DNA from: Flammeovirga pectinis
Lineage (GTDB): Bacteria; Bacteroidota; Bacteroidia; Cytophagales; Flammeovirgaceae
NCBI RefSeq assembly: GCF_003970675.1
Contig: NZ_CP034563.1
Span: 62,001 to 126,000, forward strand
Length of the DNA: 64,000 nucleotides
Direction: 5' to 3'
The notes beneath the pieces were generated by a model. It was not told the origin of the DNA and ran no database searches. It worked only from the letters and a program-made list of their open reading frames with translations. This document shows, one piece after another, positions 1 through 8,899 of this stretch. Every line of letters starts with the position of its first letter. The first letter of the stretch is position 1. Made by a program: the position numbers and the translations under genes.

Positions 1-24
1 TTAGAAGACGAATTAATAGACTAA
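1..24 (+). CDS. C-terminal end of an upstream gene (partial)
   Basis: The first seven codons read LEDELID and end in TAA, four bases before the next start codon. The tight spacing suggests the tail of a gene in the same operon as the NodT-type outer-membrane factor. An RND permease would be the usual neighbour, but nothing in these residues proves it. Confidence 0.4.
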   Translation, partial: LEDELID

Positions 25-28
25 GAAA

Positions 29-1429
29 ATGAAAAAGATACAAATAAATATTGCAACATTCTTTTTGATGGTCAGCGTCTTGAGTAGTTGTAAAATGGGA
101 AAAGATTATGAAGCTCCTGTAGTGGATACCCCTTTAGAATATAGATTTGGAACAGATACAGTAATCACTACTGAAATTGATACAATGATGGATTGGTCGA
201 TGCTGATTCAAGACCCAATTTTAGACACTTTAATTGCAACGGCATTGCGTAATAATCAAGATGTGAAAATTGCCATGCAAAGAATTATTGAAGCAGAAAA
301 ATTGTACCGTATTCAAAGAGTTAACGCAAGGCCAATGCTTGATTACAGTGGAAATTACCAATACGGCAACTTTAATAATATGAATGTTGGAGACCAGCAA
401 GGTGTATATTTTGGAGGCAGTAACCTTAACTGGGAAATTGATCTTTGGGGTAAAAACAAACGATTATCTGAAGCTGCAAAAGCAGATTATATGAGTTCCG
501 TTTATGGATTACATGCCGCTCAAATTACTTTAGTTGCTAGTGTTTCTGAGTTTTATATAGAGCTATTGGAAAATCAGGCCAGTTTGCAAGTTGCAGAAAG
601 AACTTTAGCATCTAGAGATAGTTCTATGGTAATGATGGATGCTCGGTTTGAGAGAGGAGCAATTCCAGAAATTGATCTCAATCAAGCACAAATTCAACAA
701 GCTATTGCAGAAAGTGCAGTGCCCGTTTATAAAAGAGGAATTGTATTAGCTGAAAATACTTTAAGTATCTTATTAGGCGAAAACCCACGTGCGGTAGTAA
801 CGGGGCTTTCCTTAACCGAGCAGGTAGTACCACAAGCAATTCCATCAGGTATTCCTTCTGACTTACTAAAAAGAAGACCCGATGTAATGCAATCTGAAGA
901 AGCTATAATTACTCAAAATGCTCAAGTAGGTGCGGCCATTGCCAATCGTTTTCCATCTATAAGTATAACGGGTTCAGGTGGTGTAGCTTCTGCTGCTCTT
1001 TCTTCTGCCAACCTAACGCAAGGTGCATGGAACATAGGAGCAGGTATTGTTGGTCCACTTTTCGAATGGGGCAAAAATAAAAGAAAAATTGAAGTAGAGA
1101 AAGCTCGTCTCGAAACATCCATTTTAAACTATGAAAAGGATGTGAGACAAAGTTTTAAAGAAGTAGAAGATGCTTTGGCCTCTATCCAATATTATAGTGA
1201 AGAAGAGTTGGCTAGGCAAAAACATGTAACAGCAGCTAGAAGTGCTGAATATCTTTCTAAAGAAAGGTACGACAAAGGTGTTACTTCTTATTTAGAATAC
1301 CTTGAGCAACAAAGAACTGCTTTCGACGCAGAACTAAATTATATCACTGTAAAATCAAATATTCTGAAATCATATATCCAACTGTATAAATCACTAGGTG
1401 GAGGATGGAAAAATAAAGAAGAAAAATAA
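29..1429 (+). CDS. NodT/CusC-type outer-membrane efflux lipoprotein (TolC family)
   Basis: This is an outer-membrane channel of a tripartite efflux pump. The N-terminus is a lipoprotein signal with lipobox Cys21 (SVLSSC) followed by KMGKDYEAP, as is usual for NodT-type factors. Two TolC/OEP repeats follow, roughly residues 55-245 and 265-455, rich in long amphipathic helices. The segment LKRRPDVMQSEE near residue 285 is typical of the family. At 466 aa the length is normal. It probably closes an RND operon that begins before the window, because the preceding ORF stops four bases upstream. A terminator-like hairpin follows. The substrate cannot be read from the sequence. Confidence 0.9.
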   Translation: MKKIQINIATFFLMVSVLSSCKMGKDYEAPVVDTPLEYRFGTDTVITTEIDTMMDWSMLIQDPILDTLIATALRNNQDVKIAMQRIIEAEKLYRIQRVNARPMLDYSGNYQYGNFNNMNVGDQQGVYFGGSNLNWEIDLWGKNKRLSEAAKADYMSSVYGLHAAQITLVASVSEFYIELLENQASLQVAERTLASRDSSMVMMDARFERGAIPEIDLNQAQIQQAIAESAVPVYKRGIVLAENTLSILLGENPRAVVTGLSLTEQVVPQAIPSGIPSDLLKRRPDVMQSEEAIITQNAQVGAAIANRFPSISITGSGGVASAALSSANLTQGAWNIGAGIVGPLFEWGKNKRKIEVEKARLETSILNYEKDVRQSFKEVEDALASIQYYSEEELARQKHVTAARSAEYLSKERYDKGVTSYLEYLEQQRTAFDAELNYITVKSNILKSYIQLYKSLGGGWKNKEEK

Positions 1430-1470
1430 TAGCTAGTAGTAGTAGATTAATTAAGTTTAAATAGGATAGT

Positions 1471-1504
1471 AAACCATCTTCATTTTGTGAGGATGGTTTT
1501 TTAT
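1471..1504 (+). terminator. Rho-independent terminator after the outer-membrane factor
   Basis: AACCATC and GATGGTT form a stem around a short loop, followed by TTTTTT. It lies about 40 bases after the stop codon. Confidence 0.75.
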
Positions 1505-1650
1505 AATTATAGCATTCTAATTTAACGTCAAATTAGAATTATTGTAGCCCGTAGTTTAAATTTAGAATTCAATTCAATTGTTCATCACTAAAAAACAGGT
1601 GTTCAAATAAAAAAATTGGTAAACTTTCTTCTAGACTATAGTTTTGAAGT

Positions 1651-2772
1651 ATGAAAAATAAACTATTAAAGTATGGCACTTCTTTAGGTATTGGAACTGC
1701 TGTAATGACACTTGTATTCTTTATAATTTATGCACTCGACATTCTTATTATACCTGTAAATGATGTTGGTGAAGTACTCTTAGTATTCTGTGGCTGGAGT
1801 CTTGCTGGAGCGACGATTGCACATAATTTCCATTATTTAAAGAAGCAAAAACCACTTTTCTTAAAGCTATTAGGGTTGTTTTCTTTCTTTGTTTTCACTC
1901 TAGTATATGATGAAAACACCAACATGGAAGACAATCCAATAACAATTGGTTTATTAATTACATTTTGGGTTTTAGTTGTTGCTGCTCTGCTCCCTAAATT
2001 CTTCAATAAATACAAATACTTCTTTTTACCCGTTTATGGGCTCGTACTACTTTATTTTTCTTATATAAGGTTTCAACCAAATTATAATAGTGCAAGTAAC
2101 GAAGACTCTTTTGAACTTCTTGCACTGACCATACCTTGTTTAATTGTACTCTGGGTATACGAACAGTGGAAATGGGTAAAGTCTTTAAAAAGTGAAAAAT
2201 CGCAAGCCGAACTACAGTTATTAAAAAGTCAGATTAACCCTCACTTTTTCTTTAACACACTTAATAATTTGTACGGTCTTACTGTAGAAAAATCTGATAA
2301 AGCACCAGAAGTTGTTTTACTTTTAAGCGATATGATGCGGTATACTATTTATGAAGGTAAAGAAGATGTTGTACCCATTCAAGATGAAATCAAATACTTA
2401 GAAAACTACATTGAATTACATCGAATTAGGTACCAAAAAAACGTGCAAATACATTTTATCAATTCTATTATTTCAGATTATAAAATAGCTCCATTACTCT
2501 TCATTATCCTCTTAGAAAATGCTTTTAAACATGGTGTAGAAACTTTAGTAGAAAATGCGTTTATCTTTATAGAAATTACAGAAGAAGATGGTTGTATTAA
2601 TTTCTCTATCGAGAACAATTATGACAAAGTATTGATAGATACACACCAAAAAGGTATTGGTTTAGATAACCTTAAACAACGTTTAGAGCTTATTTACCCA
2701 AACAAATATACGTATTCCGAAGAAGTTAGTGTTGATATTTACAAAGCGAACTTAACTTTACAATTATCATGA
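1651..2772 (+). CDS. LytS-type sensor histidine kinase
   Basis: This is a membrane sensor kinase of the His_kinase/LytS family. The first 145 residues contain about five hydrophobic helices and no large periplasmic domain, so the signal is probably sensed within or near the membrane. The phospho-acceptor motif SQINPHFFFNTLNN is present with His198. The ATP-binding N box is ENAFKHG at 289-295, and a glycine-rich GIGLDNLKQRL follows near 335. The stop overlaps the next start by four bases (ATGA), so kinase and regulator are translationally coupled. The stimulus is unknown. Confidence 0.9.
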   Translation: MKNKLLKYGTSLGIGTAVMTLVFFIIYALDILIIPVNDVGEVLLVFCGWSLAGATIAHNFHYLKKQKPLFLKLLGLFSFFVFTLVYDENTNMEDNPITIGLLITFWVLVVAALLPKFFNKYKYFFLPVYGLVLLYFSYIRFQPNYNSASNEDSFELLALTIPCLIVLWVYEQWKWVKSLKSEKSQAELQLLKSQINPHFFFNTLNNLYGLTVEKSDKAPEVVLLLSDMMRYTIYEGKEDVVPIQDEIKYLENYIELHRIRYQKNVQIHFINSIISDYKIAPLLFIILLENAFKHGVETLVENAFIFIEITEEDGCINFSIENNYDKVLIDTHQKGIGLDNLKQRLELIYPNKYTYSEEVSVDIYKANLTLQLS

Positions 2773-3452
2773 AATATATAATAATAGACGACGAACCTAT
2801 AGCACATAGAATAATAGAAAGTTATTGTGAAAAGACACCTTTCTTAGAAAAAACGGGGAATGCCTACGATGCCTTCGAAGCACTTGATTTACTACAAAAC
2901 AATACTGTAGATCTTATCTTCTTAGATATTAATATGCCAAAAATGAATGGCTTTGAAATGCTAAGAACCCTTACCAATAAGCCCAATGTAATTGTTACTT
3001 CTGCATACCAACAATATGCCGTAGAAGGTTTTGAACTTAATGTGATCGATTATTTATTAAAGCCATTTAGTTTCCCTAGGTTTTTGTCTGCTGTCAATAA
3101 GATTGATCTAAAAAAAGACGAAATAAAAGAGGAGGATAAAATGGATAGGTTTTTTATTAAAGTTGATAAGAAACTTGTGGGCGTAAACATTAAAGATGTA
3201 TTATATATTGAAGCTTGTGGTAATTACATCAAGTTACATCAAAAAGACAAGGTGTTAGTTTCCCATCAAAAGCTCTCATTTTTTGATGAAATGCTAACTG
3301 AAAAATACCCTTTTATACGGGTGCATAAATCCTTTTTAGTAAATACAGACCATATAGAATTAATGGAAGGAAACTATTTGATGTTACTTGAAAATCAGGT
3401 TCCTGTAGGACAAAAATACAAGAAAGAAGTTATTGAAAAACTACATATATAG
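2769..3452 (+). CDS. LytTR-family response regulator
   Basis: A receiver domain (residues 2-120) has acidic residues DDE at 7-9, phospho-acceptor Asp53 (FLDINMP) and the conserved DYLLKPF segment. A LytTR DNA-binding domain (about 130-225) follows, with the typical IEACGNYIKLH and FIRVHKSFLVN strands. It overlaps the preceding kinase gene by four bases and is its cognate partner. The neighbouring efflux genes are possible targets, but no LytTR direct-repeat site was identified with confidence. Confidence 0.92.
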   Translation: MKYIIIDDEPIAHRIIESYCEKTPFLEKTGNAYDAFEALDLLQNNTVDLIFLDINMPKMNGFEMLRTLTNKPNVIVTSAYQQYAVEGFELNVIDYLLKPFSFPRFLSAVNKIDLKKDEIKEEDKMDRFFIKVDKKLVGVNIKDVLYIEACGNYIKLHQKDKVLVSHQKLSFFDEMLTEKYPFIRVHKSFLVNTDHIELMEGNYLMLLENQVPVGQKYKKEVIEKLHI

Positions 3453-3471
3453 TTTTAAACATAATCAAAAA

Positions 3472-3502
3472 TAGTGCTCCATAACGGGGCACTTTGTTGT
3501 TT
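3472..3502 (+). terminator. Terminator-like hairpin after the LytTR regulator
   Basis: AGTGCTCC pairs with GGGGCACT (one wobble pair) across a five-base loop and is followed by TTTGTTGTTT. It lies 20 bases after the stop codon and separates the two-component system from the adaptor gene. Confidence 0.6.
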
Positions 3503-3604
3503 ATTCTTACAATTTCATTGTAAAGAATCATTGCCTAACCAACACGTAATCTACTTACTATCAATATCTTAACCTCTTTAGGTTTACTTTTTTCTATATA
3601 AAAG

Positions 3605-4879
3605 ATGAATCAAATAAATCATCTTTCAATTATGGATAAAGTAATTTCTCAAGAAGAATTAAAAAAGAAAAAACTTCGTAAATACAGTAAAGGAACTGTC
3701 ATCCTTTTAGTAGTGGTGTGTGCTGTTCTATTTCTTAATAAATACCTCACAACATCAATTGATAAAAATGATATTCTTATAGGTGTTGTCGAAAAAGGCA
3801 ATGTAGCTTTAACTATTACTGGTTCTGGACAAGTAGAACCTACAATTCAAAAAGCGATCACCTCCCCATTCGCTTCTTTTATAGAAGCTACCTCAACAAG
3901 TATTGGTCAAGAGGTAAAAAGTACACAATCGTTATTATCAATCAATATTGCCGCTGCAGAATATAGGCTTGCATCTTTAATTGATGAAGCTGAAATTAAA
4001 CGTGCTGAAATCAATAAAACCAAACTACGTCTCTCTAAAGAATTATTCAATTTAAAGAAAGAAGTAGAAATTAATTCTCTTCAATTAGAGAGTAAAAAAG
4101 AAGCTTTAAAAGGAGAAGAAAAGCTACTTTCTATTGGTGGTTCTACCGAAGAAAAAGTGCAATTAGCAAAAACACAATTGGCTATTGAAGCGCTTAAACA
4201 AGACCAATTACAGCATGATTTAAAAATCAGGGAGCAATTTATAAAACAAGAAATAATTACGTTAGAATATGCACTTTCTATTCAGCTGAAAAATATAAAA
4301 GAACAGGAAAGAAAATTAGAAAAGGCTACCGCAAAAGCAGGTATTGATGGCGTTATCACTTATATAAATGATAAAGTTGGAGCTTCTGTTACAGAAGGTG
4401 AAGTACTGGCTAGAGTAGCAAACATGGATCATTTTAGAATAAAAGGTAAGGTTTCTGAACAATACGTATCGGTGCTTTCTGTGGGAATGGATGTAGTTGG
4501 AAGAACGTCTAAGGGTGAATATAACGGTACAGTTAGTAGTATTTCTCCATCGTCTAAAAATGGAATGATAACATTATATGTTACGCTTAATGAAGATGAA
4601 GATTTGAAAGATTTAAGACCAGAAATGGTGATGGATTTACAAATTATTAAAGAGCAACACAAAAACACACTTAGGGTTTATAATAGAGGTGCATTTAAAG
4701 GAAAATTAGTTGAAGAGATTTTTGTAATTAATGGTAATCAAGCTAAAAAAGTAAGTGTAAAAACTGGGTTTAGAAACACTAAATGGGTAGAAATTACTTC
4801 TGTATTACAAGAAGGTGATTCTATAATTACCTCTCCTACAAATAAATTTGATAACGCTTCTTTTGTTGACATTAAATAG
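3605..4879 (+). CDS. HlyD/MacA-like periplasmic adaptor (membrane fusion protein)
   Basis: The adaptor should link an inner-membrane transporter to a TolC channel. A single N-terminal membrane anchor (about residues 28-48) precedes the first lipoyl-like half. A coiled-coil hairpin of about 110-230, rich in K, E, L and Q, follows, then the second lipoyl half (AGIDGVITYINDKVGASVTEGE) and a beta-barrel/membrane-proximal domain. Length is normal for the family. The TolC gene starts seven bases after its stop. The MacB-like ATPase and permeases lie 2 kb downstream, so a MacA-TolC-MacB style pump is likely. An alternative internal start at Met10 (3632) is possible. Confidence 0.87.
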   Translation: MNQINHLSIMDKVISQEELKKKKLRKYSKGTVILLVVVCAVLFLNKYLTTSIDKNDILIGVVEKGNVALTITGSGQVEPTIQKAITSPFASFIEATSTSIGQEVKSTQSLLSINIAAAEYRLASLIDEAEIKRAEINKTKLRLSKELFNLKKEVEINSLQLESKKEALKGEEKLLSIGGSTEEKVQLAKTQLAIEALKQDQLQHDLKIREQFIKQEIITLEYALSIQLKNIKEQERKLEKATAKAGIDGVITYINDKVGASVTEGEVLARVANMDHFRIKGKVSEQYVSVLSVGMDVVGRTSKGEYNGTVSSISPSSKNGMITLYVTLNEDEDLKDLRPEMVMDLQIIKEQHKNTLRVYNRGAFKGKLVEEIFVINGNQAKKVSVKTGFRNTKWVEITSVLQEGDSIITSPTNKFDNASFVDIK

Positions 4880-4886
4880 ACTAATC

Positions 4887-6341
4887 ATGAAAGCTTCGAT
4901 ACTATTATTTCTAGTACTTCTTGTAAATTGCACTTTTGCACAAAAGGTTTTAACATTAAAACAAACCATAGATTTAGCACAACTTAATTCTAATTATGTG
5001 CAGATTGCTAACCAAAGATTAGAAATACAAAGAGCAGATTTTAAAGCCTTTACAACCGAACTTAAACCACAATTGGAGTTGAAAGGTAGCCCTGCCTCTT
5101 ACAGTAAAAATTACAATCCTATTACGCAGCCAGATGGTGGAATAATCTATCAACCTGTGGAGCAAAATAACGTTAGCATGCAATTAAATTTAACACAACA
5201 AATTGCCGCAACGGGAGGAGCATTTTTTGTGGGCAGTCAACTAAATAGGTACGACGATTTTCAGAACTCATTTCACCAATACCAAGCACAACCTTTATAC
5301 ATTGGTTATACACAGCCAATTTTTAAATACAATGCACTAAAGTGGAATAAAAAACTTGCTCCTCTTCAACTTCAAGAAGCAGAAAAGCAGTTTACAGAAG
5401 ACATGGAATTTATTGCTGTACAAGCTACACAATATTATTTTGAGGTACTTTCTGCACAATGGAATGCAAGTATAGCTCAGCAAAATGTTGACGATAATAA
5501 AAAAATTGAACGTATTACAAAAGAAAAGCTATTACTTGGTAAGGCCAGTGAAAGTGAAGTATTACAGATAGAATTGAATGTTATATCTGCTGAACAAACT
5601 TACGCTAGTGCCGTTCTAAATTATAGATCTTCCATGAGAACATTAATCAATTACTTACAAATTGATGTTAGTGTAGAAGATAATATTACCTTGATTGTTC
5701 CGTCAGAATTTCAGCTTGAAAATGTAGATACTCAGATAGCTTGGAACAAAGCACAGGGTAACAGAAAAGATTTTATCACTTTCCATAAAAAATTAGTTGA
5801 TGGGCAACGTTTAATTGCACAGGCAAAGAGAGAAAATAGGTTTCAAGCAAATATAGATGTTGCTTTTGGGGTGAGTAATCAGTCAGAACATATTGGAAGT
5901 GCCTATCAAAATACAATACAATCCCAACGTGTAAATGTAACATTAGCTGTTCCAATTTTAGACTGGGGACGTGCAAAAGCAAAAATCCATTCTGCCAATC
6001 AAAATTATAAATTAACGCAGAATCAAATTGCCCAAGACAAGTTAGATTTTCATAGAGAAGTAATTAATGCATCTGAACAATTAGAGACTATGGCTAAACA
6101 GGTAAAGTTTATCAAAAGAGCCGATGAAGTGGCTCAGAAAAAGTACTCCATTGCATTGCAACGCTATGAGTTAGGAGACCTTAGTATTCGAGAATTAGTA
6201 TGGTCTACAGATGAAAAAGATCAGGCTAAAAATGCCTATCTTAATACATTAAAATCATATTGGTTAAGCTACTTTCAATTGAGAACAATTACACTTTATG
6301 ATTTTGAAAAAGAGACAAACATCAGGTACTCAATTAACTAG
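4887..6341 (+). CDS. TolC-family outer-membrane protein
   Basis: This is the outer-membrane channel partner of the adjacent adaptor. I chose the ATG at 4887 because it opens a clear signal peptide (MKASILLFLVLLVNCTFA, then Q) and lies seven bases after the adaptor stop. The longer frame from 4848 overlaps the adaptor and adds 13 residues of no value. The mature protein has two OEP-type helical repeats with long polar amphipathic stretches. Its stop overlaps the stop of the convergent small gene by a few bases. Confidence 0.87.
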   Translation: MKASILLFLVLLVNCTFAQKVLTLKQTIDLAQLNSNYVQIANQRLEIQRADFKAFTTELKPQLELKGSPASYSKNYNPITQPDGGIIYQPVEQNNVSMQLNLTQQIAATGGAFFVGSQLNRYDDFQNSFHQYQAQPLYIGYTQPIFKYNALKWNKKLAPLQLQEAEKQFTEDMEFIAVQATQYYFEVLSAQWNASIAQQNVDDNKKIERITKEKLLLGKASESEVLQIELNVISAEQTYASAVLNYRSSMRTLINYLQIDVSVEDNITLIVPSEFQLENVDTQIAWNKAQGNRKDFITFHKKLVDGQRLIAQAKRENRFQANIDVAFGVSNQSEHIGSAYQNTIQSQRVNVTLAVPILDWGRAKAKIHSANQNYKLTQNQIAQDKLDFHREVINASEQLETMAKQVKFIKRADEVAQKKYSIALQRYELGDLSIRELVWSTDEKDQAKNAYLNTLKSYWLSYFQLRTITLYDFEKETNIRYSIN

Positions 6342-6655
6342 TTATCGGTATTTACTTCTTCATTATCTTTGTCTTCTTTAATGATAAGACCAGATAAATC
6401 CATAGAACTTTTCCAATTTTGTTGGTCTATTGGAGTAATACGTTTTACCTGCTCCAGATAATAATTTTTAGACGCAGCATTCTTAAATAATAGCGTATAA
6501 GTCTCTGCTTCGGCCTCTTTTACTACAGTCGTATTTTTGATTATACGTACTTCCTTTTTCTCGGTAAAGAGCTTGGTTGTTTGGCTGTAATCATAAAATT
6601 GAGCGGCATTTAAACGTAAAATAGCAGCTTCAGTTTCCTCAAAATCTTTATTCAT
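6338..6655 (-). CDS. Hypothetical small acidic protein
   Basis: A 105-residue soluble protein with no signal peptide or membrane segment. The N-terminal half is predicted helical (MNKDFEETEAAILRLNAAQFYDYSQ), the centre is beta-rich, and the tail is acidic (KEDKDNEEVNTDN). It is convergent with the TolC gene and the two stop codons overlap. I do not recognise a family. Codon use matches its neighbours, which supports a real gene. Confidence 0.6.
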   Translation of the reverse strand: MNKDFEETEAAILRLNAAQFYDYSQTTKLFTEKKEVRIIKNTTVVKEAEAETYTLLFKNAASKNYYLEQVKRITPIDQQNWKSSMDLSGLIIKEDKDNEEVNTDN

Positions 6656-6736
6656 AATTTCTAATTAATTCATCCATTTTTAGAATAGAAATATAAGCAT
6701 TTAATCTGTTTCATTTAAGTCCTTGCAAATAGAGCC

Positions 6737-6756
6737 TTTGTAGAAACTGCTACAAA
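6737..6756. promoter_or_regulatory. 20-bp dyad upstream of the ABC transporter operon
   Basis: TTTGTAG and CTACAAA flank six bases, a dyad of the size of an NtrC-type activator site. It lies about 210 bases before the ATPase gene, whose operon is followed by a sigma-54 activator gene. A role as upstream activating sequence is inference. I could not find a convincing TGGCAC-N5-TTGC promoter between the dyad and the gene. Confidence 0.3.
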
Positions 6757-6963
6757 ACGGAACACTTTGTGAAAAATTGAAGCAAAAATTCTTTTATAAT
6801 TTAACCTAAATACAAACACAAGTTATTGATATTCAATATATTACAATTAAAAGTATGTTTTTTTCAATAGTAATAATGAACTTTGTAAGGAAGGAAAACT
6901 ACTCACTCTTTTCAAATTCACAAATCGTTTTCTACTAGTGTCAAAATAATAAAAACGAAAAAA

Positions 6964-7656
6964 ATGATCACATTACAAAACATCAGTAAAGTATTTAAAA
7001 CAGATGCCATAGAAACTTGGGCATTAGAAAACATCTCTCTCACAATAGAAAAAGGTGAATTTATTTCTATTATGGGTCCTTCGGGATGCGGAAAATCTAC
7101 ACTCCTAAGTATTATGGGGTTATTAGATTTACCAAGTGAAGGTAGTATTACTATTGATGGCAATAACCCGCTTGCCCTGAAAGACAAGCAATTAGCAAAA
7201 TTTAGAAATGAACATCTTGGTTTTGTTTTCCAATCTTTCCATTTGATTAATGATTTAAGCGTTAGAGATAATGTTGCAATGCCTCTACTCTACCGTAAAG
7301 TATCTTCTAAAGAAACGAAACAACGTGTGGAAGATGCTTTAGAGAAAGTTGGCTTAACACATAGAATGGAACATAAACCTTCTCAACTTTCTGGAGGACA
7401 GCGTCAAAGAGTAGCCATTGCAAGAGCAATAGTGGGTAACCCTTCTATTATTTTTGCCGATGAACCTACTGGTAATTTAGATTCTGTTATGGGCGATGAA
7501 GTAATGCAGATGCTCTTAAAATTAAATGAAGAAGGAGCTACAATTATCATGGTTACCCACGATGAGCAACAAGCCAAATTAACAGATCGTATTATTAGAG
7601 TATTTGATGGACGTCAGGTATCTGTACAGTCCCAAAATAAATTAGAAACTGTTTAG
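6964..7656 (+). CDS. ABC transporter ATP-binding protein (MacB/LolD-like)
   Basis: This is the ATPase subunit of a type VII (MacB/LolCDE/FtsEX-like) ABC system. Walker A is GPSGCGKST at 38-46, the signature is LSGGQ at 142-146, and Walker B ends in Asp166 with catalytic Glu167 (FADEPTGNLDS). The H-loop is in MVTHDEQQA. At 230 aa it is a stand-alone ATPase. The first permease gene starts four bases after its stop. With the adaptor and TolC genes upstream it probably forms a tripartite exporter. Confidence 0.93.
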   Translation: MITLQNISKVFKTDAIETWALENISLTIEKGEFISIMGPSGCGKSTLLSIMGLLDLPSEGSITIDGNNPLALKDKQLAKFRNEHLGFVFQSFHLINDLSVRDNVAMPLLYRKVSSKETKQRVEDALEKVGLTHRMEHKPSQLSGGQRQRVAIARAIVGNPSIIFADEPTGNLDSVMGDEVMQMLLKLNEEGATIIMVTHDEQQAKLTDRIIRVFDGRQVSVQSQNKLETV

Positions 7657-7660
7657 TGTT

Positions 7661-8899
7661 ATGAAGACTTATTTAAAACTTGCATGGCACTCTTTATTAA
7701 AGAATCCATTCTTCTCTTTTATTATTCTATTTGGCATAAGTATTACTATTATGGTAGTTCTATTTATTGGTTCTATTTTAGAAACTTCTTACGGTAATAA
7801 TGGTGCCTATAAAAATATTGATAATGTATTAATAGCCAAGGATCTTAAAGTTATCAGAACAAAAGATAATGGATGGTCTAGCAGTTCTTTCCATTACATT
7901 GTTTATAAAGACTATATCTCTAATATGACTATTCCTAAAGAGATTGCTCTTTATGAGAACGATGGAGTTGGTAATTTGTATTATGAAGATCTTGGAAGAA
8001 AGATAGAAAGAAAAAATATTGATCATCGGTTTACAACAATTTTTCCATTAGATATTGTAAAAGGAAGAGGATTTATTGAAGAGGATATCACCCAGTATAA
8101 AAAAGTAATTTTACTTACTGATCAACTTGCTGAAGATCTTTTTGGTGAAGAAAACCCTATTGGGAAAAAAGTAAAAACCTATTCAGATTTCTATGAAGTT
8201 GTTGGCATTGTAAAACAAGAAAATAAACTTAGAAGTGAAGTTTATGCAGACATTTATACGCCAATTGATATCAATACTCCTGTAAATCATGAATGGCACA
8301 CCTTTATGGGTGGGGTAACTGTATGTATGTTATTTGACAATAAAGATGACTTACAAATGGGTGTTGATGAATTTAATCAGATTATAGCAACTTTACCATT
8401 GGATGCCTCTAAAAATGAAAGTGAAATAACAGCTAAAGCATTAACTGAAAAAGGTTGGTTATTTTATCAAATGCTAGACGTAGAAGATCCAAAAATGTAT
8501 TATGTGTATGTGTTTATCGTTGCTTTGATTTGTTTAGGTATTCCTGCACTTAGTTTAATCAATTTGAACATTACAAGAGTTGCAGAACGTTCTTCTGAAA
8601 TTGGGATTAGAAAGGCTTTTGGAGCATCATCTATAGACCTATTAAAACAATTATTAATAGAGAATTTAGTAACAACTCTAATTGGTGGAATTATTGGTTT
8701 TATACTTGCTTCTTTATGTATCTTTTTAGTGAATTATTTTTCTTGGATGGGACAAAATGAAACACTCGAAATAAATGGTATACTATTAGTTTATGGCTTG
8801 ACCTGTACACTACTATTTAGTTTACTATCAGGTTTTTACCCTGCCTTAAAAATTTCAAAATTCGATATTATTTCATCTTTAAAAGCTGATAAACAATGA
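7661..8899 (+). CDS. ABC transporter permease, MacB/FtsX type (first of pair)
   Basis: The topology is that of a MacB-type permease. There is one N-terminal membrane helix (about 18-42), a large extracytoplasmic domain (about 45-275, including DIVKGRGFIEEDI and NPIGKKVK typical of the MacB_PCD domain), then three C-terminal helices (about 280-305, 330-358, 372-397). The cytoplasmic segment ERSSEIGIRKAFGAS matches the FtsX coupling region. The gene overlaps the second permease by four bases. Two different permeases suggest a heterodimer. The substrate is unknown. Confidence 0.9.
   Translation: MKTYLKLAWHSLLKNPFFSFIILFGISITIMVVLFIGSILETSYGNNGAYKNIDNVLIAKDLKVIRTKDNGWSSSSFHYIVYKDYISNMTIPKEIALYENDGVGNLYYEDLGRKIERKNIDHRFTTIFPLDIVKGRGFIEEDITQYKKVILLTDQLAEDLFGEENPIGKKVKTYSDFYEVVGIVKQENKLRSEVYADIYTPIDINTPVNHEWHTFMGGVTVCMLFDNKDDLQMGVDEFNQIIATLPLDASKNESEITAKALTEKGWLFYQMLDVEDPKMYYVYVFIVALICLGIPALSLINLNITRVAERSSEIGIRKAFGASSIDLLKQLLIENLVTTLIGGIIGFILASLCIFLVNYFSWMGQNETLEINGILLVYGLTCTLLFSLLSGFYPALKISKFDIISSLKADKQ

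Noticed and set aside
6757-6775. Possible sigma-54 promoter GGAACACTTTGTGA
   Set aside because: The -12 GC dinucleotide is missing (GA instead) and the -24 element is weak.
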